Source: an uncultured bacterium
GTDB taxonomy: Bacteria > Cyanobacteriota > Vampirovibrionia > Gastranaerophilales > Gastranaerophilaceae
Reading direction: 5' to 3'
Assembly: GCA_905215335.1 (NCBI GenBank)
Contig: CAJMPQ010000005.1
Location: 62,001 to 126,000 of the forward strand
DNA: 64,000 nucleotides
The notes below the pieces were generated by a model. That model ran no database searches and was not told where the DNA came from. It was given only the letters and a program-made list of their open reading frames with translations. Every line of letters starts with the position of its first letter. Position 1 is the stretch's first letter. Shown here piece after piece: positions 42,713 through 54,038 of the stretch. A program made the position numbers and the translations under genes.

Positions 42713-43477
42713 TTATTTTAAATAAAAACTAGCATTTACTGTCGAATAAATTCTAACAATACCAGGCTCAATTGGAGCTGGAGCAGATTCTGCAGAATCC
42801 ATCATAGCACCTGACGCTTTTGACATAAGCATATTTCTATATTGAGGAACACCATAATTATTTACAGAACAAGATGTATCGATTGTTTTAATACCTGTAA
42901 CACTAGAACCAGCTGCTGTAGCTACAATATCAGCTCTTTTTCTAGCTTGTTTAGTCGCAGACACAAGTAAATCAGAACATTGAGCATCTTTTTCCGACAA
43001 ACTAAAGTTCAAACTATCAACATTAGTAGCCCCTAATGTTAAAGATTTATCAATCATTGTAGATATTTTATCTAATGATTTTGTATGTACAATTATATTG
43101 TTAGATACTTCATATTTTTCAAAATTACGTTTTCCACTACTGTAGTTATAAACCGGAGCAGCTGAATAATTAGAAGTTTTTATATAATCACCATTTGCAG
43201 TAGAGATTGCTCCTTTCAAATAATTATAAATTTTATCAGAAATTTCCTTATTTTTTCTTGTTGCTTCTTGCATAGACTTTTTATCATCAGTTTTTACTGC
43301 GATAGAAATTTCAACTGTATCTGGAGCAACTTCTTTCTCTGCTGTATAAGATACAGAAACATAGCCTCTTTTGTCCACTTTAGCATCATTTGCATTAATA
43401 GCACCTGCAGGTAAAACTAACAATGGTGCAGATAAAAGAATACCAGTACACACTGATGCAATAATAAGTTTTTTCAT
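42713..43477 (-). CDS. SIMPL-domain (DUF541) secreted protein
   Basis: A 254-residue protein with a signal peptide (MKKLIIASVCTGILLSAPLLVLPAGA), then the SIMPL domain: GYVSVSYTAEKEVAPDTVEISIAV, FEKYEVSNNIIVHTKSLDKI and ARKRADIVATAAG. Members are periplasmic or surface oligomers linked to oxidative stress or envelope signalling. Last gene of the operon. Confidence 0.9.
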   Translation of the reverse strand: MKKLIIASVCTGILLSAPLLVLPAGAINANDAKVDKRGYVSVSYTAEKEVAPDTVEISIAVKTDDKKSMQEATRKNKEISDKIYNYLKGAISTANGDYIKTSNYSAAPVYNYSSGKRNFEKYEVSNNIIVHTKSLDKISTMIDKSLTLGATNVDSLNFSLSEKDAQCSDLLVSATKQARKRADIVATAAGSSVTGIKTIDTSCSVNNYGVPQYRNMLMSKASGAMMDSAESAPAPIEPGIVRIYSTVNASFYLK

Positions 43478-43496
43478 AAACCCTCCAATAACTTAA

Positions 43497-43982
43497 CTAC
43501 TTCAAATTAGAAACTGTTTCATCTTCTTTTTTTAGATCTGAAGTATTTTCTTTATTAATTGAAATAGGTGAAGATATACAAGATAAATCTTTTTCTGAAG
43601 ATGAAAGTTTATTATTACTTTTTGAACTATTTTCAAATTTATCAGCTTTTTGAATCATTTGATTAACTTTAGAAATTTGAGATTGAATTCTAGCTTTTTT
43701 CATAATCATATCCAACTCTCTATCAGATAATTCAGGAGCCTCTTTAAAAGATACAGCTAAACCTTTTTTAGAAAGAATACAGTATGAAATTGCAACTATT
43801 GCCCATAGCAACACACCTTGTAACAAGTTTAATACTGGAAACATATATAAATTAACAAGATATTTATTCCAATAATGCATTGCAACAAATCCAGGGAAAA
43901 TTACAAAACCAGCAAAAAGGCATACACCCATAAACGCTGCTGTTATTAAACCTCTAAATCCATCTATTTGAATAATTTTCAT
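43497..43982 (-). CDS. Hypothetical membrane protein
   Basis: A 161-residue protein with two membrane segments (about 12-35 and 50-70) and a charged, Ser/Lys/Asn-rich cytoplasmic tail of about 80 residues preceded by a helix (LSDRELDMIMKKARIQSQIS). No family is recognised. It lies between ligA and the SIMPL gene with gaps below 20 bases, so it is in the operon. Confidence 0.75.
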   Translation of the reverse strand: MKIIQIDGFRGLITAAFMGVCLFAGFVIFPGFVAMHYWNKYLVNLYMFPVLNLLQGVLLWAIVAISYCILSKKGLAVSFKEAPELSDRELDMIMKKARIQSQISKVNQMIQKADKFENSSKSNNKLSSSEKDLSCISSPISINKENTSDLKKEDETVSNLK

Positions 43983-44000
43983 ACTTTACCTTTTATCCTT

Positions 44001-46070
<2,070 letters not shown>

Positions 46071-46907
46071 TTACATAATCATTAAGAGTTCTCTAATAAC
46101 TTTAGTAGCAACTGCAGTTGATGCTCCACTAGCATCATAATCAGGCGCCAATTCAACTACATCTGCTCCAACTATATTAAATTCTTTTAAATACTTAAAC
46201 CAGCCAACAAGCTCATTAAAACTCATACCACCAACTTCCGGAGTTCCTGTTCCCGGCATGATTGAAGTATCCAAACAATCTAAATCAACTGTAATAAATA
46301 TATTTTTATCTTTCAAAGAATCTAAATCTGAATACTTATGACATAAAGTATTATGTTTTGCCATAAAATCCCATTCTTCTTTCATTCCTGAACGAATACC
46401 AATTTGTTTGATATTTTCAGGTTTCACAAATTTTGAAATATGTCTTATAACAGCACTATGAGACATTTCTTCGCCCATATACTCTTCACGCAAATCAGTA
46501 TGAGCATCAAAATGCACAACTGCTAAATTATCATAAAATTTTGATACTGCTTTTACTTCAGGAAGAGTAACCAAGTGTTCTCCTCCTATACCAAAAACCT
46601 TTTTACCATCTTTATAAATATCTTCTACATTTTGTTCAATTTGTTCTAAAGTCTTATAAGTATTACCAAGAGGAAACTCTAAATCACCAGCATCATGAAA
46701 ATTCACATCGCCTAATTCTTTATCAAAATTTGGAGAATACTCTTCCAATCCCCAACTTGCCAATCGAATTTGTTCAGGTGCAAATCTTGATCCGGGTCTA
46801 TATGATACCGTACCATCAAAAGGCATACCTAACATAACAATATCTGCTGTATTATAGTCTGGATTTTGTGCCATCCAAGTTCTGTCTAAAAATGGTCCTC
46901 TTAGCAT
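46071..46907 (-). CDS. speB: Agmatinase-like ureohydrolase
   Basis: A 278-residue arginase-superfamily enzyme with Mn-binding motifs GGEHLVTLPEV, VHFDAHTDLREEY and TVDLDCLDTSIMPGTGTPEV. The sequence type is agmatinase (agmatine to putrescine and urea); arginase or a guanidinobutyrase is possible. ATG 46907 follows AAGGAG. Part of the queF-yraN-speB-ligA operon. Confidence 0.88.
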   Translation of the reverse strand: MLRGPFLDRTWMAQNPDYNTADIVMLGMPFDGTVSYRPGSRFAPEQIRLASWGLEEYSPNFDKELGDVNFHDAGDLEFPLGNTYKTLEQIEQNVEDIYKDGKKVFGIGGEHLVTLPEVKAVSKFYDNLAVVHFDAHTDLREEYMGEEMSHSAVIRHISKFVKPENIKQIGIRSGMKEEWDFMAKHNTLCHKYSDLDSLKDKNIFITVDLDCLDTSIMPGTGTPEVGGMSFNELVGWFKYLKEFNIVGADVVELAPDYDASGASTAVATKVIRELLMIM

Positions 46908-46960
46908 TTTATTTTTCTCCTTATAAATATCCCTATAAAAACAATTATACAATAAAAATT

Positions 46961-47302
46961 TTATACATTTTTCAAGTGTTGAATTTTTAAATTTGGAAAC
47001 ATTACAATTCCTATAACATCTATTTGAAAATCCTTAATATTGTGTTCTTGTACATAGGAATATACACCTGTTTTTATATTATTATATTTATTTTTTGTTA
47101 TAGCTTCCAATGGTGAACCAAAGCCTTCATTCTTTCTAGCTTTCACCTCTACAAAAACCATTTTCTTTTTTAGCTTGGCTATAATATCGATTTCACAAAA
47201 TTTTGAAAAATGCACATTTCTGTCTACTATCTCATACCCATTTTTTATAAGATACTCACATGCAATATCTTCGCCTTTATTACCAAATTCTCGATTATTC
47301 AT
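46961..47302 (-). CDS. YraN/UPF0102 family protein (restriction-endonuclease-like fold)
   Basis: A 113-residue protein. Motifs FGNKGEDIACEYLIKNGYEI, CEIDIIAKLKKKMVFVEVKA and the following ARKNEGFG give the E-x-x-D/E-V-K nuclease-like signature of the family; the cellular role is not settled. ATG 47302 overlaps the queF stop by a few bases. A TTG nine codons upstream lies inside queF and is less likely. Confidence 0.88.
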   Translation of the reverse strand: MNNREFGNKGEDIACEYLIKNGYEIVDRNVHFSKFCEIDIIAKLKKKMVFVEVKARKNEGFGSPLEAITKNKYNNIKTGVYSYVQEHNIKDFQIDVIGIVMFPNLKIQHLKNV

Positions 47303-47303
47303 A

Positions 47304-48203
47304 TTACTGTTTAATTCCGCATCTTGCAAATGTCGATAAATCTATCAACTTATCAACTTCATCCGGCTCAAAATTTTTGCTCCAACGAGCTGGAGAAATA
47401 TCTATTCCACCCCTTCTTGTATATAAAGCACATACAAACAATTTATCATCTTCACCTAACAAATCATATAGTCTTTTATAAATCATCTCACAACACTCTT
47501 CATGAAAATGATACTCAGAACGAAAAGATGTTAAATATTCAATTAAACTAGCTTCATCAACATGTTTACTTGATTCATAATAAATAAATGCGTCACCAAA
47601 ATCCGGCTGATGGGTTACTCTACAATTAGAACGCAACGAATCAAATTTCAAACAATAAGATTTCTTTTCTAAAGTTTCTGAAAATTTTAACACTTCAGGA
47701 GCTTCTTTGAATTTAGTCATAGATAGAGAATGTTCATCAACTAATTCAACGAGATTTTTATAATCTTCAAAAATTTCAACACGATTAGCATTATCATTTA
47801 AAAAATTAACTTTAACTACAGTTTGCAATTTTTCACTTAAATCTTTTTCTATAGTTTGTTTACACCAATCAAGACATTCTACAATAGAATTTCCAACTCT
47901 AGTCATATTAAAAGAATTTAAATAAAGCTTTAAAGATTTAGATTCAACAAGAAACTCGTTATCACAATTATAACGAAGTTTTATAACTCTAGTTATCGGT
48001 AAACCATTATTACACATAACAGAAAATTCATAAGCGTGCCAAACATCCCATCCAAAAAATGGTAAATCATCATTTTTAATACTATACTGCTTTCTATTTT
48101 CAAACCTTGGAACCGCAACCAAAAAAGAAGGATCATAGGATTGTGAACCTTCAACTTTCTTGCCCAATAAAGTTGATGCGATTTTATCTGTTGTTGAACT
48201 CAT
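47304..48203 (-). CDS. queF: NADPH-dependent 7-cyano-7-deazaguanine reductase (long QueF)
   Basis: A 299-residue, two-domain QueF: the QueF motif LVESKSLKLYLNSFN lies in the N-terminal half, and the catalytic Cys/Asp pair in SNCRVTHQPDFGDAF in the C-terminal half. It reduces preQ0 to preQ1 for queuosine tRNA modification. Other queuosine genes are not nearby and no preQ1 riboswitch is visible upstream. ATG 48203 (MSSTTDK) matches the usual family start. Confidence 0.94.
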   Translation of the reverse strand: MSSTTDKIASTLLGKKVEGSQSYDPSFLVAVPRFENRKQYSIKNDDLPFFGWDVWHAYEFSVMCNNGLPITRVIKLRYNCDNEFLVESKSLKLYLNSFNMTRVGNSIVECLDWCKQTIEKDLSEKLQTVVKVNFLNDNANRVEIFEDYKNLVELVDEHSLSMTKFKEAPEVLKFSETLEKKSYCLKFDSLRSNCRVTHQPDFGDAFIYYESSKHVDEASLIEYLTSFRSEYHFHEECCEMIYKRLYDLLGEDDKLFVCALYTRRGGIDISPARWSKNFEPDEVDKLIDLSTFARCGIKQ

Positions 48204-48273
48204 ATTTCTCAATAATCTAAACCTCATTTTATATATCTGAATAAAAACAGTTTACAACAAAAGATATAAACAA

Positions 48274-48308
48274 AAAATAAGTCTGACAAATTTATGTCAG
48301 ACTTATTT
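48274..48308 (-). terminator. Rho-independent terminator of the symporter gene
   Basis: AAAATAAGTCTGACA pairs with its complement around a short AT loop, followed by T on the minus strand, just after the symporter stop. Confidence 0.82.
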
Positions 48309-48328
48309 TAACTAATATAAAAACTTTA

Positions 48329-49651
48329 CTAAGCTATTTCTTCATATTCAGCAGGATTATTCAACAAATCATAGTTGATTTCATTTTCATTATCCGCAAT
48401 AGTTGCAGCAACAACAGCATCTGAAGTAACATTTAATGTTGTTCTGAACATATCTGTAATTCTTTCAATAGTGAATAAGAAAGCAAATCCAGCAACCAAT
48501 TGTTCAGGACTTAATCCCATACCATTCAAGATTAAAGCAATTGTAATCAAACCGCCGCCAGGAATACCTGCGCAAGTACTTGATGCGATAATCGCTAAAA
48601 TTGCGATTTGAATAACCAAGAATGGAGTTAAATGAACTTGATAAGCTTGAGCTAAAAATATAACAGCAACAGTTTGAAGTAATGCAGTACCATCAAAGTT
48701 CAAAGTTGCACCTAATGGCAATACAAAACTTGAAATTTTATGAGAAATACCTCTTTTTTCACAACAAGCAATTGTCAAAGGTAATGTTGCAGATGAACTA
48801 GCAGTACCAAACGCTACCATAGTAGCTTCAGCAATAGCTGAAAATAACATTGGTGCAGAAACTTTTGAAAAACATTTCAAGAATATTGGATAAACCATAA
48901 ACATTTGAATACCAAAACCTACTAATAAAACTAACAAGTATTTTGATATAGCGGCAAAAATATCAACACCAAAACTAGAAACAGCACTTGCTGTCAATGC
49001 AAACACACCTGGAGCTGCAAATAACATAATCCAATCTGTAATTTTCATAGTAGCAGCAAATACAGATTCAAAGAATGATACGATTGGTCTATTAACATCA
49101 CCAACTTTAGCCAATGCTAAAGCAAAAAGAACGATAAACAAGATGATAGGAACCATATTTCCTGTAGCAAAAGCTTCAACAGGATTATTAGGTATAAAAC
49201 TTAGAAATAAGTTTAATATATTACCTTGTTGCTCTTGCATTGCAGAAGCAACTGAAGCCTGTACACCAGATGCAATATTTGCAGATATATAATTTGCAGC
49301 ACCAGCTCCTGGTTTAACTATAAGAGCTAAAACACTACCTATAGTAACAGCAATTATGGTTAAAATACCATAATATAAAATCATTTTAGATCCAAATTTA
49401 CCAAGTTGTTTATTATCCCCAACACTTGTAATCCCAATTATAATTGCAGAAACGACAAGCGGAATAACAACCATTTGAATCAATCTAATAAAAACTTGCC
49501 CTACAAAAACTAAAATATTCCCAACCAACACATTTGGATGAGAATGTAAAAATAGACCTATTAAAATACCGGCAATAATACCAAAAAAGATATGCCAATT
49601 TCTTTTGATACCAAGACCTAAAGCTATTAGGATCTGCATGTGAAGCTTCAT
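48329..49651 (-). CDS. Dicarboxylate/amino acid:cation symporter (DAACS family)
   Basis: A 440-residue GltP/DctA-type carrier. Signatures: the Ser-rich hairpin VAFGTASSSATLPLT, the NMDGT-like ion/substrate motif TLNFDGTALLQTVAVIFLAQ, and the second hairpin CAGIPGGGLITIALIL. It imports glutamate, aspartate or C4-dicarboxylates with Na+ or H+. A Na+-coupled carrier would fit the Na+-pumping decarboxylase elsewhere in the window. AGAGGAT precedes the ATG; monocistronic. Confidence 0.93.
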   Translation of the reverse strand: MKLHMQILIALGLGIKRNWHIFFGIIAGILIGLFLHSHPNVLVGNILVFVGQVFIRLIQMVVIPLVVSAIIIGITSVGDNKQLGKFGSKMILYYGILTIIAVTIGSVLALIVKPGAGAANYISANIASGVQASVASAMQEQQGNILNLFLSFIPNNPVEAFATGNMVPIILFIVLFALALAKVGDVNRPIVSFFESVFAATMKITDWIMLFAAPGVFALTASAVSSFGVDIFAAISKYLLVLLVGFGIQMFMVYPIFLKCFSKVSAPMLFSAIAEATMVAFGTASSSATLPLTIACCEKRGISHKISSFVLPLGATLNFDGTALLQTVAVIFLAQAYQVHLTPFLVIQIAILAIIASSTCAGIPGGGLITIALILNGMGLSPEQLVAGFAFLFTIERITDMFRTTLNVTSDAVVAATIADNENEINYDLLNNPAEYEEIA

Positions 49652-49784
49652 ATTTATCTATCCTCTTAATTCTTCTCTTACTGTACTCTACTACTATATA
49701 ATGACTTGCCTATTATACAACTATTTCCCAAAAAATTCAAACATATAAACGAAAATAATATATATATACTATTAAATATATAAA

Positions 49785-49818
49785 AAAGGAAGAGAATTAT
49801 ATAAATTCTCTTCCTTTT
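49785..49818 (-). terminator. Rho-independent terminator
   Basis: AAAAGGAAGAGAAT and ATTCTCTTCCTTTT pair around a short AT loop, ending the secreted-protein gene that lies upstream on the minus strand. Confidence 0.82.
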
Positions 49819-49823
49819 ATCCG

Positions 49824-50456
49824 TTAAAACCTATTTTTTACATGAATCTTCAAGGCCGGAAATATTTCGTTATCGTCACCATAGTGAGAAAAAACTATAG
49901 TTCCAGAATGAGAAACTTCAATTAACTGCTTTATATAAGTTGGATTTACTGAATGAGGTTTATAACTATATTTATAAAATGAATTATTCGTATCATTTAA
50001 CAATAAGACCTTCTTTTTTCTAAAAAACTTTTTATCTAAAGTAATGGAATTATCCTTAAACTGAGAAATCTTAACTATTTGATAATCCGGATACAATTTA
50101 TGAATTTCATCTTCTGTTAACAATACCGATTTAAATTTATTATCTTCATAGACATATTTGAAGAATTTCAAATCATGACAATTTATACCAAATAATTCCC
50201 CATTATCAATAAAACTAACATTTACTTCAGGTCCTATAGCAAGTTTTCCATCATTATAATAGTATTCTTGAAAGCCACCAGATCCAATAAAGCTCTTATT
50301 TTTTAAGGTAATATCTTCATTTGAATTTTGAACACTTTCCCAAGATTTTGAAGATGGATTAAAATAAATCATCTCATTTTCTTTAATAAAATCATACGCA
50401 AAAGTTGCTGAAGAAGTCAGAAAACTCACTAACAACACAAGAATAAACTTTTTCAT
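49824..50456 (-). CDS. Secreted hypothetical protein
   Basis: A 210-residue protein with a signal peptide (MKKFILVLLVSFLTSSATFA) and a strand-rich mature part with no recognised domain. GGAGG seven bases upstream fixes ATG 50456. Flanked by a terminator and tRNA-Leu, so monocistronic. Confidence 0.75.
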   Translation of the reverse strand: MKKFILVLLVSFLTSSATFAYDFIKENEMIYFNPSSKSWESVQNSNEDITLKNKSFIGSGGFQEYYYNDGKLAIGPEVNVSFIDNGELFGINCHDLKFFKYVYEDNKFKSVLLTEDEIHKLYPDYQIVKISQFKDNSITLDKKFFRKKKVLLLNDTNNSFYKYSYKPHSVNPTYIKQLIEVSHSGTIVFSHYGDDNEIFPALKIHVKNRF

Positions 50457-50513
50457 AACATAACCTCCTAACACAATGCAATGATAATATTATAAAAAAC
50501 ACTAATGTCAACA

Positions 50514-50543
50514 ACAAAAAAGAAGCCTTACGACTTCTTTTTT
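50514..50543 (-). terminator. Terminator after tRNA-Leu
   Basis: On the minus strand AAAAAAGAAG and CTTCTTTTTT pair around a ten-base loop, directly after the tRNA 3' end. Confidence 0.75.
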
Positions 50544-50545
50544 AG

Positions 50546-50629
50546 TGGTGGGCGTGAAGAGACTCGAACTCCCATGCCGAAGGCGCTAGATCCTAAGTCT
50601 AGTGCGTCTACCAATTTCGCCACACGCCC
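50546..50629 (-). tRNA. tRNA-Leu (anticodon TAG), CCA encoded
   Basis: On the minus strand: acceptor GGGCGTG/CACGCCC, class II long variable arm (GCGCCTTCGGCAT region), anticodon stem CTAGA/TCTAG with loop CTTAGGA, T loop TTCGAGT, discriminator A and encoded CCA. Confidence 0.95.
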
Positions 50630-50771
50630 TTATTCATTTGTTATATGAGTAATTTATAATAAGCATAACTCATTGTCAAGATTAAAATTTATTATTTATT
50701 GATATTTTATCCGAATTCATATTATTTATGCTAACATAATATACTACAGACTCTTGGAGGAATTAAGAACA

Positions 50772-51746
50772 GTGTTAGTACAAAATATAACCCCATATAA
50801 TAAAATATCCATTCAAAACAAGAATAATACAACAAATATAAACTCTAATAAATATGTATTTATAAAACCTCACCTATCTACAAACAATGATTGTTTTATA
50901 AAATCAAACAAAAACATAACCCCGAGTTTTCAAGGGAAATTTATACCTGACGAACTTATAATTACATATTTAAAAACAAAAAGTTATGAAACATCTATAA
51001 AGGGTTCAAAAAGACCATATCTAACGATTAATGATAACTTATCCAAAATCATTAAAAAGATACAAATAAAAATAAATAAAGAAGAATCTATTAATGCATT
51101 TGATATAAACCCTAAAAACTCTGATAAATATTTAATTTTTCTACATGGATTTTCGCAAAACATTACAAGTAATCAACCATTATATGAGTCTTTGGCAAAA
51201 ACCCCATTTGGGATTTTAGCAATTGATTATAGAGGCTACGGCTTAAATCCACATTCAAAACATATTTCAGAATCAGACATTATGCATGATATTCAAGCCT
51301 CAGCGAAATACTTAAAAGAAAAAGGAATAAACCATATTGGACTTGTTGGACACAGCTTTGGTGGATACATGGCTGCAAAGACTTCAAATATAAACAATTT
51401 CGATTTTCAAATTCTAGTTTCTCCAATGCTTTCTCTAGAATTTTGGTTAAATAACGTTTTAAAAAATCCTAAAAAATACAAATTAGAATCATTAATGATA
51501 AAGTATATCCCAAGATTTCGCGAACAATATCCAAAAACGTTTGATATAGACAAACATATTACAGAAAATACTACACCTACATTTGTCGTTCACTCAAAAA
51601 CTGACGGATACATTAGTACCAAAAGAGTAAACGAATTTGTAAATAAAATATTTAACAAAAAAGAATATTTTTTACTTCCAAAAGGTGGACATAGAATGGA
51701 CGAAAATAAAATTAACCAAATTACAGAAATCTTAAACGAATTGTAA
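50772..51746 (+). CDS. Alpha/beta hydrolase with N-terminal F-Q-G extension
   Basis: A 324-residue protein. The first 60 residues are Asn/Lys/Ser-rich and end in TPSFQGKFIP, the motif seen in three other proteins here. The hydrolase fold follows: HGFSQNI near the oxyanion site, nucleophile Ser in LVGHSFGGYMAA, Asp in HSKTDGYIST and His in GGHRMDENK. Substrate is unknown; the closest shape is a serine aminopeptidase/lysophospholipase-like (S33) enzyme. A GTG at 50772, 11 bases after GGAGG, is the likely start; an in-frame TTG at 50754 overlaps that site. Confidence 0.82.
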   Translation: MLVQNITPYNKISIQNKNNTTNINSNKYVFIKPHLSTNNDCFIKSNKNITPSFQGKFIPDELIITYLKTKSYETSIKGSKRPYLTINDNLSKIIKKIQIKINKEESINAFDINPKNSDKYLIFLHGFSQNITSNQPLYESLAKTPFGILAIDYRGYGLNPHSKHISESDIMHDIQASAKYLKEKGINHIGLVGHSFGGYMAAKTSNINNFDFQILVSPMLSLEFWLNNVLKNPKKYKLESLMIKYIPRFREQYPKTFDIDKHITENTTPTFVVHSKTDGYISTKRVNEFVNKIFNKKEYFLLPKGGHRMDENKINQITEILNEL

Positions 51747-51798
51747 ATTATACAAATTTATGCAATACTAAATATATTAAGGGGAGAGAATACGGGAT

Positions 51799-53616
51799 AT
51801 GGATTATAAATTAAAAGACACATTATCAAAAGATGCGTTCAGATACGGATATTTAGTAAATAAAATTTTTCCATTCATAAAACCACATATGGGAAGAATT
51901 GTTTTAAATATGATTTTAGCAATTCCACTAGGACTATTAGATGGTGTTGTAGCATTTGCACTAAAACCCTACATGGATTGTGTAATCAATGGAAAAACTT
52001 GGACAGTTGCAGGATTTACTATAGAACAAAACATGCTAGCTGCGGCTATCCCTTTTGGAATTATTTTATTTGCTGTTGTCCAAGGTTTGTTAAAGTATAC
52101 AAACAACTATTTAACAGATTGGACAGGTAACAAGATTTCAAACGCGTTAAAAGTTGAACTATTTAGAAAATTAACATCTTTAGATTCTAAATTTTATGAT
52201 ATAAATTCATCAGGTTTAGTACTAACCCGATTTTTAACAGACCCGGAAACAGCCTCTAAAAATATAATTAACACAATAAAAAGTTTCATTATGACAATAT
52301 TTGGCATAGTAGGACTTGTTGGAGTTTTATTATATAACTCTTGGAAACTTGCCATTATTGGAGTTGGTATAATGGCAATTGCAATCACTCCAGTTACTCT
52401 TATAAGAAAAAAGATTAAAAAAGTTTCTAATGCAACCATGGTTGTTGGCGGAGATATGACAACAAATTTCAATGAAACATTTGCCGGCAACAAAATAATG
52501 ACAGCTTATAATTTGCAAAAATTACAAAACTCAAAATTTGAACACCAAATAAAAGAACAATTTGACCTGACAATTTCTCTAACCAAAAGAGTTGGTTGGA
52601 TGTCGCCAATAATGTATTTTATCTGTTCTATAGGTATTGCCCTTGTAATGTTTTATGGAAACCACTTAATTATAAGCGGACAAATGACAGCCGGAAGTTT
52701 TGCGTCATTTGTTACTTCATTACTTCTATTATACAAACCTGTTAAAGATTTAGGCAGAACTCTTACAGATTTACAAACAACATTTGTTGCATTAGGCCGT
52801 GTATTTGAATTATTTGACCTCGTTCCACATATTAAAAATAAAGAAAATGCAATTAAATTAAAAGGACTACAATCATCAATTGATTTTGAAAACGTTGAAT
52901 TTGAATACGAAGAAAATGTACCAGTACTTAAAGATTTCACATTACACATAAACAAAGGAGAAACAATAGCTCTAGTAGGAAACTCTGGTGGAGGTAAAAG
53001 TACAACTGTTAACCTATTACCAAGATTTTATGATGTAAAAAAAGGTGCAATAAAATTTGACGGCATTGATATTAGAGATTTAGAATTAGATTCACTTAGA
53101 GATAATATCTCGTTTGTATTCCAAGATAACTTCCTATTCTCAGGCACAATAAAAGAAAATATTCTAATGGGTAAAGAAAATGCAACAGATGAAGAAATCA
53201 ATGAAGTTATAAAAATGGCTCATCTTGATGAATTCTTAATGACCCTAGATAATGGCATTAACACTTATGTAGGAGAAAGAGGGGCTTCACTATCAGGCGG
53301 GCAAAGACAAAGAGTTGCAATAGCTAGAGCAATGATTAAAAATGCTCCAATTGTAATTCTAGATGAAGCAACTTCAGCACTTGATAATGAGTCAGAAGCT
53401 ATTGTTCAAAAAGCTCTAGATAACTTAATGAAAAATAAAACAGTATTTGTAATTGCTCATAGACTTTCAACTATCAATAATGCAGATAGAATCGCAGTCA
53501 TAAATGAAGGAGAACTTGTAGAACTAGGAACTCACGCAGAACTTATGAACATTCCTGACGGTAATTATAAACACTTATACGAAATGCAATTTAAACATCA
53601 AGAGGCTACTGTATAA
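51799..53616 (+). CDS. MsbA-type ABC exporter (fused membrane and ATPase domains)
   Basis: A 605-residue half-transporter: six membrane helices (residues about 30-325), then an ATPase with Walker A VGNSGGGKSTT, signature SLSGGQRQRVAIARA, Walker B PIVILDEATSALD and H-loop IAHRLST. The subfamily resembles MsbA/lipid or drug exporters that work as homodimers. GGGGAG lies upstream. Its stop overlaps the next start by one base. Confidence 0.92.
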   Translation: MDYKLKDTLSKDAFRYGYLVNKIFPFIKPHMGRIVLNMILAIPLGLLDGVVAFALKPYMDCVINGKTWTVAGFTIEQNMLAAAIPFGIILFAVVQGLLKYTNNYLTDWTGNKISNALKVELFRKLTSLDSKFYDINSSGLVLTRFLTDPETASKNIINTIKSFIMTIFGIVGLVGVLLYNSWKLAIIGVGIMAIAITPVTLIRKKIKKVSNATMVVGGDMTTNFNETFAGNKIMTAYNLQKLQNSKFEHQIKEQFDLTISLTKRVGWMSPIMYFICSIGIALVMFYGNHLIISGQMTAGSFASFVTSLLLLYKPVKDLGRTLTDLQTTFVALGRVFELFDLVPHIKNKENAIKLKGLQSSIDFENVEFEYEENVPVLKDFTLHINKGETIALVGNSGGGKSTTVNLLPRFYDVKKGAIKFDGIDIRDLELDSLRDNISFVFQDNFLFSGTIKENILMGKENATDEEINEVIKMAHLDEFLMTLDNGINTYVGERGASLSGGQRQRVAIARAMIKNAPIVILDEATSALDNESEAIVQKALDNLMKNKTVFVIAHRLSTINNADRIAVINEGELVELGTHAELMNIPDGNYKHLYEMQFKHQEATV

Positions 53617-53960
53617 TGAAATCAATTATTATAACAAAATGGATAGAACCATATAAATTATTAGAAAAAATAAAAGAATTCTACCAATATAAAGATTATA
53701 CATTTGATGGAGTTTCCAAAAATATAGAAAAGAAAAAATTTTTCAAGGAATTGGAAAATTCAAAATTTGCCCTCGGGCTATACATGAAAAATGTTAACAA
53801 ATACTATCTTTTTTCAAGAAATGATGAATTTGATATTTGGGCTGTATTAACTGAGTATTTTGAATTCACTCAAAATGATTTCAAAACAACACAAGACCTT
53901 GAATTACCATTTAATATGGTAGATATGGGAAAAGCTGAAGCTGGAATTATTATTCCGTAA
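53616..53960 (+). CDS. Hypothetical protein coupled to the ABC exporter
   Basis: A 114-residue cytoplasmic protein, mixed helix/strand, with many aromatic residues (e.g. YYLFSRNDEFDIWAVLTEYF). No family is recognised. TAATG overlap with the exporter gene implies translational coupling and perhaps a shared role. Confidence 0.7.
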   Translation: MKSIIITKWIEPYKLLEKIKEFYQYKDYTFDGVSKNIEKKKFFKELENSKFALGLYMKNVNKYYLFSRNDEFDIWAVLTEYFEFTQNDFKTTQDLELPFNMVDMGKAEAGIIIP

Positions 53961-53977
53961 CATTTTTATATAAATAA

Positions 53978-54023
53978 GCAATTTTCTCAATGAAAAATCC
54001 TTTATATATGCATAGGGGAAATT
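53978..54023 (+). promoter_or_regulatory. Conserved promoter element upstream of the second CHAP gene
   Basis: GCAATT (53978), exactly 17 bases, TTTATAT (54001), then ATAGGGGAAATTA. Outside the two boxes the AAAAATCC block and the AGGGGA block also match the other copies. It lies 16 bases before the TTG start. Confidence 0.72.
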
Positions 54024-54038
54024 ATCGAGGAAAGAATA

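Noticed and set aside
48204..48273. preQ1 riboswitch before queF
   Set aside because: No C-rich loop or pseudoknot pattern is visible in the short AT-rich leader.
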